62,531 nucleotides of DNA, taken from Cellulosimicrobium cellulans. GTDB lineage: Bacteria; Actinomycetota; Actinomycetes; Actinomycetales; Cellulomonadaceae. Below the pieces are notes generated by a model that saw only the letters and a list, made by a program, of their open reading frames with translations, did not search any database and was not told the DNA's origin. The DNA is taken from NCBI RefSeq assembly GCF_006539945.1, contig NZ_BJNZ01000027.1, forward strand, positions 1 through 62,531, written 5' to 3'. The position numbers and the translations under genes are program-made. Positions 1 through 8,141 of the stretch are shown here, piece after piece. How positions within the stretch are numbered: position 1 is the stretch's first letter; each line of letters begins with the position of its first letter.

Positions 1-93
1 GCCGGTGCCGGCGCCGGTGCCGGTGCCGGTGCCGGCGCGAGCGGAGGCGGGTCCGCGTCCGGCGGCGCGGCCGGCGGAGGTGCGTCGGGCGGG
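1..93. repeat. Terminal direct repeat, left copy (circularity overlap)
   Basis: Bases 1-93 are identical to 62439-62531. The repeat lies inside a coding frame that is consistent across the join. The simplest reading is an assembler end overlap of a circular molecule rather than a biological terminal repeat. Confidence 0.9.
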
Positions 94-417
94 CCGACCG
101 GTGGCGGCGGCTCTGGCTCCGGCCCGGCGGGTACGGGTCCGTCCGGCAGCGGGTCCAGCGAGAACCCGACCGGGGCGGGAAGCGGTGGCCCAAGTGGGGC
201 GGCCGCCGGGACGAGCACGACGCCGTCGGGCGCGGGATCGTCCTCGACACAGGCCGGCGCCGGGTCGTCCGCGACCACGGCCGGCAGCACGGCCAGCGCA
301 GGCAGCACGAGCGGCCCGTCGAGGGCGCAGGTAGGCGCCCAGGTGCTCGGGGACCTGGCAAACGCCAGCGCTCACGGGCCGAGCGCGATCGATGACACGA
401 CAGGGGAGCAGCGATGA
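1..417 (+). CDS. TrbL/VirB6-like conjugal membrane protein, C-terminal part (continues from right end)
   Basis: Reading in frame from base 1, the sequence codes 138 residues rich in Gly, Ala, Ser and Thr and stops at TGA 415-417. The first 93 bases repeat the last 93 bases of the window in the same frame, so this is the tail of the gene beginning at 61425. Joined across the circle the protein would be about 476 residues. A low-complexity tail after the membrane part is common in TrbL/VirB6-like inner-membrane channel proteins. The stop overlaps the ATG at 414 of the next gene, as expected in a translationally coupled operon. Confidence 0.85.
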   Translation, partial: AGAGAGAGAGAGASGGGSASGGAAGGGASGGPTGGGGSGSGPAGTGPSGSGSSENPTGAGSGGPSGAAAGTSTTPSGAGSSSTQAGAGSSATTAGSTASAGSTSGPSRAQVGAQVLGDLANASAHGPSAIDDTTGEQR

Positions 418-1925
418 GCAACACGACGGTAGTTCCGAACACCTACGGCAACCTCATCGAGCCCAGGCGGACCGGCATCTTCGGTCTGCCGATGGGCGTG
501 ATGCTCCTGGGAATCCCCTTCGTTCTCGTGGTGGTCCTCATGGTGGCCCGAGGGATGTTCTTCGCGGCTGTCGGTGTCGTGGCTGTGGGAATCGTGACGG
601 TCGTGTTGCTGGTCGGCTTGAAGAAGCAGGGCCGGACGTTCTATGCCCGCCGGGCCCTCGTGCGCGCCAACCGGGCCAAGGTACGTCGCGGTGAGAGCCT
701 GTACGTCGCTGGTCCGGCGGGCAAGGTGCGCGACGGTTCGTTCACGCTCCCCGGCCTCATGGCACCGAGCTCGCTGAGCGAGCACCAGGACGCGTTCGGC
801 AACCGGTTCGGACTGATCCGCCTGCGTGCTGCGCGGCACTACACCGTCGTCTTCGAGGCGTACCCCGACGGTGATGCTCTGGTGGACCAGAGCACCATCG
901 ACTCGCAGGTGGCGCACTGGGGTGCGTGGCTCGCGCAGCTGGGCGTCGACGAGGGGATCGTCGGAGCCAGCGTGACCGTGGAGACGGCGCCGGACTCCGG
1001 CGTGCGTCTGACGAGGATGGTCAACGGCAACATCGCGAAGGACGTTGCCCACCCGTTCGCGGTGAACGTCGCGAACGAGCTCGTGGGAGAGCTCGCGACC
1101 GGCTCGCCCACGATCGTCACCCGGCTCGCCCTGACGTTCTCGGGGAAGAGCGTCGAAGGCAAGACCGTCGACCGTGGTCTGTCGGCGATGGCGGAAGAGA
1201 TCGGCAACCGACTGCCGGTGCTGCTTTCATCGCTGTGGGAGACCGGGGCGGGCACGTCGGTCCGCGCGTGCACCGCGCAGGACATCATCGACTTCACCCG
1301 CACCGCCTACGACCCGACCGTCGCCGCCCAGATCGAACAGGCGCGGGCGGACGGCGGAACCGGCCTGTCGTGGGCAGAGGCGGGACCGACGTGGCACAAC
1401 GACGGCGAGCTCGAGGTCTACTACCACGACCGCGCAGTGTCGAAGTCGTGGCAGATGTACCGCGGCCCCAACGGGATGTTCTTCTCCAACTCCCTGCGCC
1501 GGCTCGTTGAGCCGACGCCCGGCGTGCTCCGCAAGCGGGTGACGATCCTCTACCGGCCGATCCCGGCCGGGGAGGCGACCGACGTCGTCGAGTCGGACAT
1601 CAACAACGCGACGTTCGGGGCCTCGTCCAAGCAGCGGGCCTCGGCCCGCCAGCAGCAGCGGCTGGACTTCGCCAAGAAGGCAGCGCAGGAGGAGGCACAG
1701 GGAGCCGGGCTCGTCAGGTTCGGGCTGATCGTCACCGTGACGTGTGCTCGATCGGACGACCTGCCGCGCCTGGAGAAGGTGATCCCCTCCCTCGGCAACC
1801 AGGCACGTCTGCGCCTGCGCCCCGCGCTGGGCAACCAGGCCGTCGCCTTCCAGGCAGCGCTGCCCCTCGGCGTGGTCCTGCCCGAACACTCGATCATCCC
1901 GAGCCAGCTGAGGGAGTACCTGTGA
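414..1925 (+). CDS. SCO6880 family conjugal transfer protein
   Basis: 503 residues. Two hydrophobic segments lie near the N-terminus (about residues 23-45 and 48-67), followed by a large soluble domain. This matches the SCO6880 family that sits beside VirB4-like ATPases in actinobacterial type IV secretion clusters, where the membrane-anchored part is thought to work with the VirB4 ATPase (family knowledge; mechanism unproven). The start ATG at 414 overlaps the stop of the TrbL-like gene, with AGGGGAG at 402-408 as ribosome site. Its own TGA (1923-1925) overlaps the next ATG. Confidence 0.85.
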   Translation: MSNTTVVPNTYGNLIEPRRTGIFGLPMGVMLLGIPFVLVVVLMVARGMFFAAVGVVAVGIVTVVLLVGLKKQGRTFYARRALVRANRAKVRRGESLYVAGPAGKVRDGSFTLPGLMAPSSLSEHQDAFGNRFGLIRLRAARHYTVVFEAYPDGDALVDQSTIDSQVAHWGAWLAQLGVDEGIVGASVTVETAPDSGVRLTRMVNGNIAKDVAHPFAVNVANELVGELATGSPTIVTRLALTFSGKSVEGKTVDRGLSAMAEEIGNRLPVLLSSLWETGAGTSVRACTAQDIIDFTRTAYDPTVAAQIEQARADGGTGLSWAEAGPTWHNDGELEVYYHDRAVSKSWQMYRGPNGMFFSNSLRRLVEPTPGVLRKRVTILYRPIPAGEATDVVESDINNATFGASSKQRASARQQQRLDFAKKAAQEEAQGAGLVRFGLIVTVTCARSDDLPRLEKVIPSLGNQARLRLRPALGNQAVAFQAALPLGVVLPEHSIIPSQLREYL

Positions 1926-3583
1926 TGACGACGAAGAACCAGGCCATCGACCAGCCGGTCCAGCTGACGCTGAGCCGTCGCGAGCAGCGGCAGCTGGCAG
2001 CTCGCACCCGGCGCTCGCTCAACCGCGCGCGGCGCACGCCCCGGCGCGGTCCGCTGGGCCGTCTCCTCGACTCCGCGGCCGCCGGGCGCGCGGCCGCGGC
2101 GGAGCGTGCGGGGCGCCGCGGTTGGGCCGGACCCGGTGCGGGGCGCGAGCGGTACATCGAGCCGGCCCCGGAGTGGCAGGGCACCACGGTGCAGGTGTGC
2201 GGGCTGTGGCCCTTCATCGCGGGGTCCGGCAACCCGGTGCGCGGCGTACCGCTGGGGCCGAACCTCCTGAACGGCTCGACGGTCTGCGCGGACCCGATTC
2301 ACTGGTTCCTGGCGAACCTCGTGCTGAACCCGTCGTGCTTCGTGCTCGGGCGGCCGGGTCTGGGCAAGTCCTCGCTGATCCGTCGCATGGTGACGATCCT
2401 GCAGTCGTGGGGCATCGTCCCGATGGTCCTGTCGGACACGAAGCCTGACTACGTGGACCTGATCCGCGCGCTGGACGGACAGGTCATCGCGCTCGGGCCG
2501 GGGGTGGGGTCGATCAACCCGCTCGACCTCGGTCCGGTCGTGCGTGAGCTCGAGCAGATTGCCGACGACGAGGCGCGGCGCAAGGCGCTGGAGGAGATGC
2601 GTGCGCGGCGCCGCACGACGGTGCTGGGCCTGCTGGACCTGGTCCGCGGGTCGCGTCTTCGCGACTACGAGCAGTCGTTGGTGTCCGAGGGGCTGCGAGT
2701 CCTCGACGAGGAGCACCAGGGCGTGCCCGTCATCGACGACCTGACGAACCTGGTGCGCGCCCACCACCCCCGCCTCGTTCGGGTGGCCAGCAGTCGGGGC
2801 GACCTCGCCCACTACGACGAGCGCGTGCAGGATCTCCTGGACGCGCTTCTCGCGCTGGGGCAGTCGGGGCCGTTCGGGGACGTGTTCGCCACCCCGACGT
2901 CGGAGTACATCGAGCTCGGGCGTCCGATGGTCTACGACCTGTCCGGTATCGACGACGCCGACCTGCAGCTGCAGGCCGCGGTGCAGTCCGTGTGCTGGTC
3001 GGTCGGGTCCGCGATGGTCTCGGCAGACAAGCACCTGGCGGCCGCGGGCCTGCGCCCGCAGCGTCACTACTTCCTGGTCATGGACGAGCTGTGGCGGATG
3101 CTGCGCGCCAGCGACTCGATGGTCTACTTCCTGGACGCGCTCACCCGGCTCAACCGAAACCGGGCGATCGGGCAGGCGATGATCACGCACACCATGAACG
3201 ACCTCAAGCTCGCCAGCGCGCACCTGACCGACATCGCGTGGGGATTCGTCGAGCGGTCCGCGATGGTGTTCCTCGGCGGCCTCGCCGAGAAGGAGATGGG
3301 CAACCTCGCCGAGGTGTTCGCGCTCTCCGGGCGCGAGCGGTCGATGATCACCGACTGGTCGACCGAGGGCAGCGTCAACCCCGAGACCTCGCAGGCCGCG
3401 GCGCCTCCCGGGCGCGGAAAGTTCCTGCTCAAGACCGGCAAGAAGGCCGGCGTCCCGTTCATCATGCGGATGGTTCCCGCGGAGCTGGACGTGAACAACA
3501 CCAACCGCGCGTGGGAAGCGGCCATGGAGCGCGCGCTGCGCGCTGGGGTCGTGCTCGAGGACGACGAGGAGGTGCGTGTCTGA
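1925..3583 (+). CDS. VirB4/TraC-like conjugation ATPase
   Basis: 552 residues. Walker A (GRPGLGKSS) lies at about residues 142-150 and a Walker B-like segment (LVMDELWRML) near 384-393, the pattern of VirB4-type ATPases that energise type IV secretion. An Arg-rich N-terminus precedes the ATPase core. The start at 1925 was chosen because ATG overlaps the upstream TGA; the frame stays open farther upstream but would read inside the SCO6880 gene. It ends on the TGA that overlaps the start of the coupling-protein gene. The short length suggests the usual VirB4 N-terminal part is carried by the neighbouring SCO6880 protein (inference). Confidence 0.88.
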   Translation: MTTKNQAIDQPVQLTLSRREQRQLAARTRRSLNRARRTPRRGPLGRLLDSAAAGRAAAAERAGRRGWAGPGAGRERYIEPAPEWQGTTVQVCGLWPFIAGSGNPVRGVPLGPNLLNGSTVCADPIHWFLANLVLNPSCFVLGRPGLGKSSLIRRMVTILQSWGIVPMVLSDTKPDYVDLIRALDGQVIALGPGVGSINPLDLGPVVRELEQIADDEARRKALEEMRARRRTTVLGLLDLVRGSRLRDYEQSLVSEGLRVLDEEHQGVPVIDDLTNLVRAHHPRLVRVASSRGDLAHYDERVQDLLDALLALGQSGPFGDVFATPTSEYIELGRPMVYDLSGIDDADLQLQAAVQSVCWSVGSAMVSADKHLAAAGLRPQRHYFLVMDELWRMLRASDSMVYFLDALTRLNRNRAIGQAMITHTMNDLKLASAHLTDIAWGFVERSAMVFLGGLAEKEMGNLAEVFALSGRERSMITDWSTEGSVNPETSQAAAPPGRGKFLLKTGKKAGVPFIMRMVPAELDVNNTNRAWEAAMERALRAGVVLEDDEEVRV

Positions 3584-5334
3584 TGGCGCGCCAGCGCAAC
3601 CGCCGCGCGGAGCCGGGCGCCAACGAGCTCGGCTACCTGGTCCTGCTCGGGGTCCTGGCGACGCTCGTCGTCGTCGCCGCCGCGATCTGGGCGGGGGCGC
3701 AGACCAACCCCGCCGTCGAGAGTGGGACGAACCCGGTCGTCGTCGTTGGCCAGGTCGTGACAGGGCAGATTCCTTTCACCGGGGCGCAAGGGGCCGTGAC
3801 GTTCGGCGTCTTGGGGCTCCTCGCCGTCGTCGGTGGGCTCGTCGGCGTGGCGGCATGGCGCAACGCTCGCGGCCGCTCGCGCGTGGACGAAAAGGCTCGC
3901 TACCTGGCGAGCGGGCGCGACGTCGACGAACTCGCGGAGAAGGCGGCTGCGAAGGACAGCCTCCGGCTCGGCGCCGCCGGCGCCGGCGCCGGGGTCACCC
4001 TGGGCACGCACCTGCCCTCCCGCCAGCGGCTCTATGCGTCCTGGGAGTGGGTGCAGATCTGGCTCATGGGCCCGCGTGCCGGCAAGACCTCGTGCGTGTG
4101 CATCCCGCAGATCCTCGAGACGCAGGGGCCCGTCGTCGCGACGTCGAACAAGCCGGACATCGTCGACGCGACCCGTGGGCCGCGCAGCGAGCTCGGTGTC
4201 ACGTGGGTGCACGACGTCCAGGGGATCATCGGCGAACCGTCGTCGTGGTGGTGGAACCCGCTGTCGTTCGTCGAGGACCTCGAGACGGCCGAGAAGCTGG
4301 CGGACGTGTTCATCTCCTCGGCGACGTCGGCAGGGGCGAAGCAGGACGCCTACTTCGAGTCCGCGGGCAAGGAGCTCTTGTCACGGCTGTTCCTGGCGGC
4401 CGCGCTCGCCGGACGTCCGATCACCGCCGTGTTCGAGTGGGCCAACGACCCGGACGCGACCCGCAGCGACAACCCCGCGACGTTGCTCAAGCAGCACGGG
4501 GAGCAGGGGCAGGCCGTGGCGCTGGAGAAGACGCAGAAGCTCACGGACAAGCAGCGCGACGGCGTCTACGGCACGATCCGGCCGTGGATCGGCGTCCTCG
4601 GCAACCGGAAGATTGCCGAGTGGGTCACCGACCCGGGTCGGCGTCGCCCGCACTTCGACCCCGCGTCGTTCCTGGCGTCCTCCGACACCGTCTACCTGGT
4701 CTCCAAGGAGGGTGGCGGATCGGCGCGCGCGATCACCGCGGCGCTGACGATGGCGATCCTCACCGCGGCCGAGAAGGCGGGCTCGCGCTCCCGTGGCGGC
4801 CGCCTGACACCTCCGCTCACCGCGGTCCTCGACGAGGTCGCCAACGTGTGCCGCTGGCGAGAGCTGCCCGACGTGTACTCCCACTACGGCTCGCGCGGGA
4901 TCGTCGTGAGCGCGTTCTTCCAGTCCTGGTCGCAGGGCGTCGAGGCGTTCGGCGAGACGGGGATGCAGAAGCTGTGGAGCGCGGCGAACGTGCGCGTCGT
5001 CGGGTCCGGGCTCTCGGAGGACAAGTTCTTGCCCTTCGTCTCCAACCTCGTCGGGGATCACGACGTGCTCAAGCGCTCGACGTCTCAGCACAAGGGCGGC
5101 CGCACGGTCTCCACGTCGGTGCAGCGGCAACGGATCTTCGACGTGTCGGACCTGACCGCCCTCCCGCGCGGTCGGGCGGTCCTCATGGCCTCGGGCACCC
5201 CGGCAGCGCTGCTGCGACTGGACCACTTCAGCGCCCGGCCGTACGCCGACAAGGTCAGCGCGAGCTTTGCGCACTACGAGAAGGCCCGCGCCCAGGTGGG
5301 CCACGACGAGCGAGAGAGGACCGGGGTGGCATGA
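3583..5334 (+). CDS. VirD4/TraD-type coupling protein (TraM recognition domain)
   Basis: 583 residues. Two membrane segments lie at about residues 16-37 and 67-88. A P-loop (GPRAGKTS, near residue 165) follows, and a C-terminal region contains LDEVANV and QSWSQG motifs typical of TraM-recognition/TraG-like coupling proteins. These hexameric ATPases link the relaxosome to the secretion channel at the inner membrane. Start and stop overlap both neighbours (TGATG at 3581-3585, ATGA at 5331-5334), showing tight operon structure. With the relaxase at 34836-36392 it makes the plasmid a candidate self-transmissible element. Confidence 0.9.
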   Translation: MARQRNRRAEPGANELGYLVLLGVLATLVVVAAAIWAGAQTNPAVESGTNPVVVVGQVVTGQIPFTGAQGAVTFGVLGLLAVVGGLVGVAAWRNARGRSRVDEKARYLASGRDVDELAEKAAAKDSLRLGAAGAGAGVTLGTHLPSRQRLYASWEWVQIWLMGPRAGKTSCVCIPQILETQGPVVATSNKPDIVDATRGPRSELGVTWVHDVQGIIGEPSSWWWNPLSFVEDLETAEKLADVFISSATSAGAKQDAYFESAGKELLSRLFLAAALAGRPITAVFEWANDPDATRSDNPATLLKQHGEQGQAVALEKTQKLTDKQRDGVYGTIRPWIGVLGNRKIAEWVTDPGRRRPHFDPASFLASSDTVYLVSKEGGGSARAITAALTMAILTAAEKAGSRSRGGRLTPPLTAVLDEVANVCRWRELPDVYSHYGSRGIVVSAFFQSWSQGVEAFGETGMQKLWSAANVRVVGSGLSEDKFLPFVSNLVGDHDVLKRSTSQHKGGRTVSTSVQRQRIFDVSDLTALPRGRAVLMASGTPAALLRLDHFSARPYADKVSASFAHYEKARAQVGHDERERTGVA

Positions 5335-5738
5335 GCGAGTTCGACGACGAGGTCACGGTCGACCTGGACGACGAGGATGCGGCGCCGACGACGTTCTACC
5401 CGAACGTCGCGGAGTGGGTGCAGGAGTGGTTGCTGCCGCACTACAAGCGCAGCCCGAAGGCGTTTCGGTGGGACCCGCGCTGGTGGGAGTACACCGAGGT
5501 CGTGGCCAGGCTAGAAGCGCTGTGGCAGTCGTGGGAGTTCCTGCGCAACGAAGGCATGACCGGCATGACCGTGTTCTTCCGGGACTACTTCGGCCCCGAG
5601 ATGCGCGAGCTCACGGCCCCCGACGGGCCGTTCTGGCGGTTGAGCGAGGTCGAGGACCGCCAGTTGCCCGACCGGTGGCCGAGCGAGACCCCGCCGGCGG
5701 GGCTCTTCCGGTCGGCCGACCACCCAGCCGAGCAGTGA
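5331..5738 (+). CDS. DUF4913 domain protein
   Basis: 135 residues. An acidic N-terminus is followed by the Trp-rich core WDPRWWEY...ARLEALWQSWEFLR...MTVFFRDYFGPEM, the recognisable DUF4913 pattern. This small cytosolic family is found next to coupling-protein genes on actinobacterial plasmids and integrative elements; its function is unknown. ATG overlaps the stop of the coupling-protein gene, so it is part of the transfer operon. Confidence 0.85.
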   Translation: MSEFDDEVTVDLDDEDAAPTTFYPNVAEWVQEWLLPHYKRSPKAFRWDPRWWEYTEVVARLEALWQSWEFLRNEGMTGMTVFFRDYFGPEMRELTAPDGPFWRLSEVEDRQLPDRWPSETPPAGLFRSADHPAEQ

Positions 5739-5766
5739 CCGAGGAACCGACAGGGGAGGGATGACG

Positions 5767-6867
5767 ATGAGCAACGAGGACGAGATCGGCCAGGAGCTCG
5801 ACCGCTTCGTGCGGTCCACGCTCATGGCCGTGGGCCAGATCCGGGAGCGCGCGGCGCGGCAGCAGGCCGGCCGGTCGATGACCGAGCAGCGCGAGCTCGC
5901 GCGCGTCGCGAGCGAGGCGCGCGAGCAGACGTCGCTGGTCTACGACCGCGTGCGCCGCCCAGACTTCTGGGACCGCGCGACGCCGGCGCAGGTCGCCGAG
6001 GTCGAGGCGTACGCGGCGGCCGTGGCGCCGCATGACGCCCGCGGTCGTGAGACGCACCTGGTCATCGGAGAGCAGCTGCGCAACCGCTACGGCGTCGACC
6101 TGGACGCCATCCACCGCGCCCACCCGCAGGACCAGGACGCGCGCAGGGTGGCTCTGGACGGAGCCGTGGACCAGGCGCAGGCGCAGAACGTCTACCGCCA
6201 CGCCACGACCGGGAAGTTCTGGAAGGAGGGATCTCGCGACGAGCTCGCAGACGTCGTCACGTACGCCGCGGCGCGCACCGAGCGCGACGAGGGCGCTCGA
6301 CACTCCCTGAACCAGGCGCAGCAAGGCCTCCAAGCCCGGTTCGGGATCGACCTCACCAAGGTCCGGTCCGCCCACCCGGACAGCGAGGCAGACCGGCGCA
6401 ACGCCCTCCTGCACGCGATCGACGACGCGGAGGCCGCGCACCGACAGGACGAGGAAGCCCGCGAGGACCTGCGCGAGGCAGACAACCTCGAGGACCGGGC
6501 GGAGGAGAAGCACGGCCAGGGCGATCCCACGGCCACGGCCGACGAAGAGCGCGCGGACGACGCTCACGCCGACGCGCGCGAGCACCTGGCCGAGCACGAC
6601 CGGCTGCACGACTCAGCCGAGCACGAGGCCGGGCGCGCGGCGAACCTCGGTCCGCAGAAGGCGACCGTGCCGGCGTACGCGCGAACGACGGACGCCGAGC
6701 TACGGCAGGTCCCCGCCGCGGCGGCCGCCGCACGACGTGAGTCGTCCCCGAGCTTCCCCCGTTCGGCGAACGCGACACTGCGCGAGTCCAGCCGTCGGAA
6801 CTCACCCCGAGCCCTGACCCGCCGCTCCAGCCAGACGCGCGAGCGGGCTCACGAGCTCGCCCGCTGA
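5767..6867 (+). CDS. Charged protein with internal duplication, last gene of the transfer operon
   Basis: 366 residues, not assigned to a named family. Two related units of about 75 residues follow one another: the first has FWDRATPAQVAEVEAYAAA...RYGVDLDAIHRAHP, the second FWKEGSRDELADVVTYAAA...RFGIDLTKVRSAHP. A Glu/Asp/His-rich, probably coiled-coil region follows, then a basic tail. The ATG at 5767 was preferred over 5761 because AGGGGAGGG (5752-5760) abuts the earlier ATG but sits six bases from this one. Its place after the coupling protein suggests a transfer accessory or DNA-binding role (inference). A strong hairpin follows. Confidence 0.7.
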   Translation: MSNEDEIGQELDRFVRSTLMAVGQIRERAARQQAGRSMTEQRELARVASEAREQTSLVYDRVRRPDFWDRATPAQVAEVEAYAAAVAPHDARGRETHLVIGEQLRNRYGVDLDAIHRAHPQDQDARRVALDGAVDQAQAQNVYRHATTGKFWKEGSRDELADVVTYAAARTERDEGARHSLNQAQQGLQARFGIDLTKVRSAHPDSEADRRNALLHAIDDAEAAHRQDEEAREDLREADNLEDRAEEKHGQGDPTATADEERADDAHADAREHLAEHDRLHDSAEHEAGRAANLGPQKATVPAYARTTDAELRQVPAAAAAARRESSPSFPRSANATLRESSRRNSPRALTRRSSQTRERAHELAR

Positions 6868-6873
6868 ACCGGC

Positions 6874-6919
6874 CCGACAACGCCGCCCCTCCGCCCTCGC
6901 GGAGGGGCGGCGTTGTCGG
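6874..6919 (+). terminator. Terminator hairpin after the transfer operon
   Basis: Perfect 21-bp stem (6874-6894 with 6899-6919) and a four-base loop, directly after the last stop codon. There is no clear T tract, as is usual in high-GC actinobacteria. Confidence 0.85.
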
Positions 6920-7673
6920 TTCTGGCCGATACCGTTCGGTGCACCGATCCCACCTGAACGCGAGCAGACCGACTACTGGTGCACCGAGAAGCGTCACTCC
7001 CTTCGAGGCGCCGTTCCCGCCGCACGCCTGACATGGCGCAAGCCACAATCCTGGACAGGGCAACGCACCCTCGTCATCGCTGTAGCGGAATCGTTCGTTT
7101 ACGGGACGACAGGCCGTCCCATATGACGCACCGTCACCGGACAACCCTTCTCGGGCGGTCTTGCGAACATTCGGGCGTGGGTTTCCGCCGATGACCTGCA
7201 CCGCCTCCGCAACGGGTTCCTCCTACGGGACGGACAACTGGACCGACCGCAACCGCTGCGAGGGCGGACCACTGAGCGTTAGGGGGTCCCGTCCGGCTCC
7301 GATGCCCTCTCCAGGCTTCGGACCGCTGCCAGGCGGTGGAGCTCAGACCGTCGGATGAGGAGTGCGGCAACGGGCGCCCGCGATCGCGCTGGCGGCGTGA
7401 TGATTGGTCGTCATTCGCGCCCTTTGGTTCCTTCGCGCACCATCCGACGATGTTCGCCGGCGGCCGGCGGCGTGCCCGCGTTGCGGGCGGAGTCGTTCAG
7501 TCGCGAGCGATGCGAAGGGCGACCCAGAGCGCGCACCTTCGGCAGATGTAGGCCGGTTCGCTCCCGAGTGCGTGGAGCGACCTTCGTGGCCGCTGGCGGC
7601 CGCAGCACGAGCATCGTTGCTGGGTGTCATCGGCCATGTCGCGATGGTGCCACGGGCCGGTGACCTTCGCGGG
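6920..7673. other. About 750-bp stretch without a recognisable gene
   Basis: It separates the conjugation operon from the mercury module. Reading frames on both strands lack domain signatures, ribosome sites and typical codon bias, and the base composition is a little less GC-biased than in the genes. I see no insertion-sequence ends. It may be a degraded junction left by acquisition of the resistance block. Confidence 0.5.
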
Positions 7674-8072
7674 TCACAGGTAGCGGCAGACGTCCTCGGG
7701 GGAGCATGTGGCCGGGTCGCCGGTGGTGGCGTGCTCGCGCAGGATGGCGATCGTGGTGCGTAGCTGCGCGAGCTCGGCGAGCTGCCGGTCGATGACCGCG
7801 AGGCGGGTGTCGAGCAGGTCGGTGACGTGCTGGCAGGGGGCCTGGCCCCGGTCTCGGATGGCCAGCACCTGGCCGATCTGGGCCAGGGTCAGCCCGGCGG
7901 CTTGGCCCCGGCGGATGAAGTGCAGCCGGTCGAGCACCTCGGGGCCGTAGTCCCGGTACCCCGCCGGGCTGCGGTCGGGGTCGGGGAGGAGTCCGACGTC
8001 CTCGTAGTACCGCAGGGTCTTAGCTGTCGTGCCCGACGCCTGAGCCACCTCACCGATCCGCATGCCACTCAT
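7674..8072 (-). CDS. merR: MerR family heavy-metal-responsive regulator
   Basis: 132 residues from ATG at 8072; a second ATG at 8063 is possible. The N-terminal winged helix (MRIGEVAQASGTTAKTLRYYE) is the MerR signature and a dimerisation helix follows. The metal-site cysteines are seen as APCQHV in the middle and CSPEDVC at the C-terminus, the three-Cys pattern expected for Hg(II). It is divergent from the mercuric reductase gene and separated from it by a classic MerR operator, so it should repress and, with Hg(II), activate merA. Confidence 0.88.
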   Translation of the reverse strand: MSGMRIGEVAQASGTTAKTLRYYEDVGLLPDPDRSPAGYRDYGPEVLDRLHFIRRGQAAGLTLAQIGQVLAIRDRGQAPCQHVTDLLDTRLAVIDRQLAELAQLRTTIAILREHATTGDPATCSPEDVCRYL

Positions 8073-8078
8073 TCTGCC

Positions 8079-8110
8079 TTGACCTTCCAGTGCACTGGAA
8101 GGTCGATCCT
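8079..8110 (+). promoter_or_regulatory. MerR operator and merA promoter
   Basis: A perfect 22-bp palindrome (8082-8103; half-site ACCTTCCAGTG) sits between a -35 TTGACC (8079-8084) and a weak -10 near 8105-8110. The 19-20 bp spacer is the over-long spacing that MerR-type activators correct by untwisting DNA. Confidence 0.88.
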
Positions 8111-8141
8111 GGTCCTGAGGCGCGGCAACAAGGGAGGACTT

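Noticed and set aside
5-334. Open frame starting MPAPVPVPVPARAEAG at the left end
   Set aside because: It is a shadow of the TrbL-like tail: the correct frame begins at base 1 and joins the right end and the 414 start.
6920-7673. Several short frames in the gap before merR
   Set aside because: No domain, ribosome site or codon bias in any of them; none overlaps neighbours in operon style.
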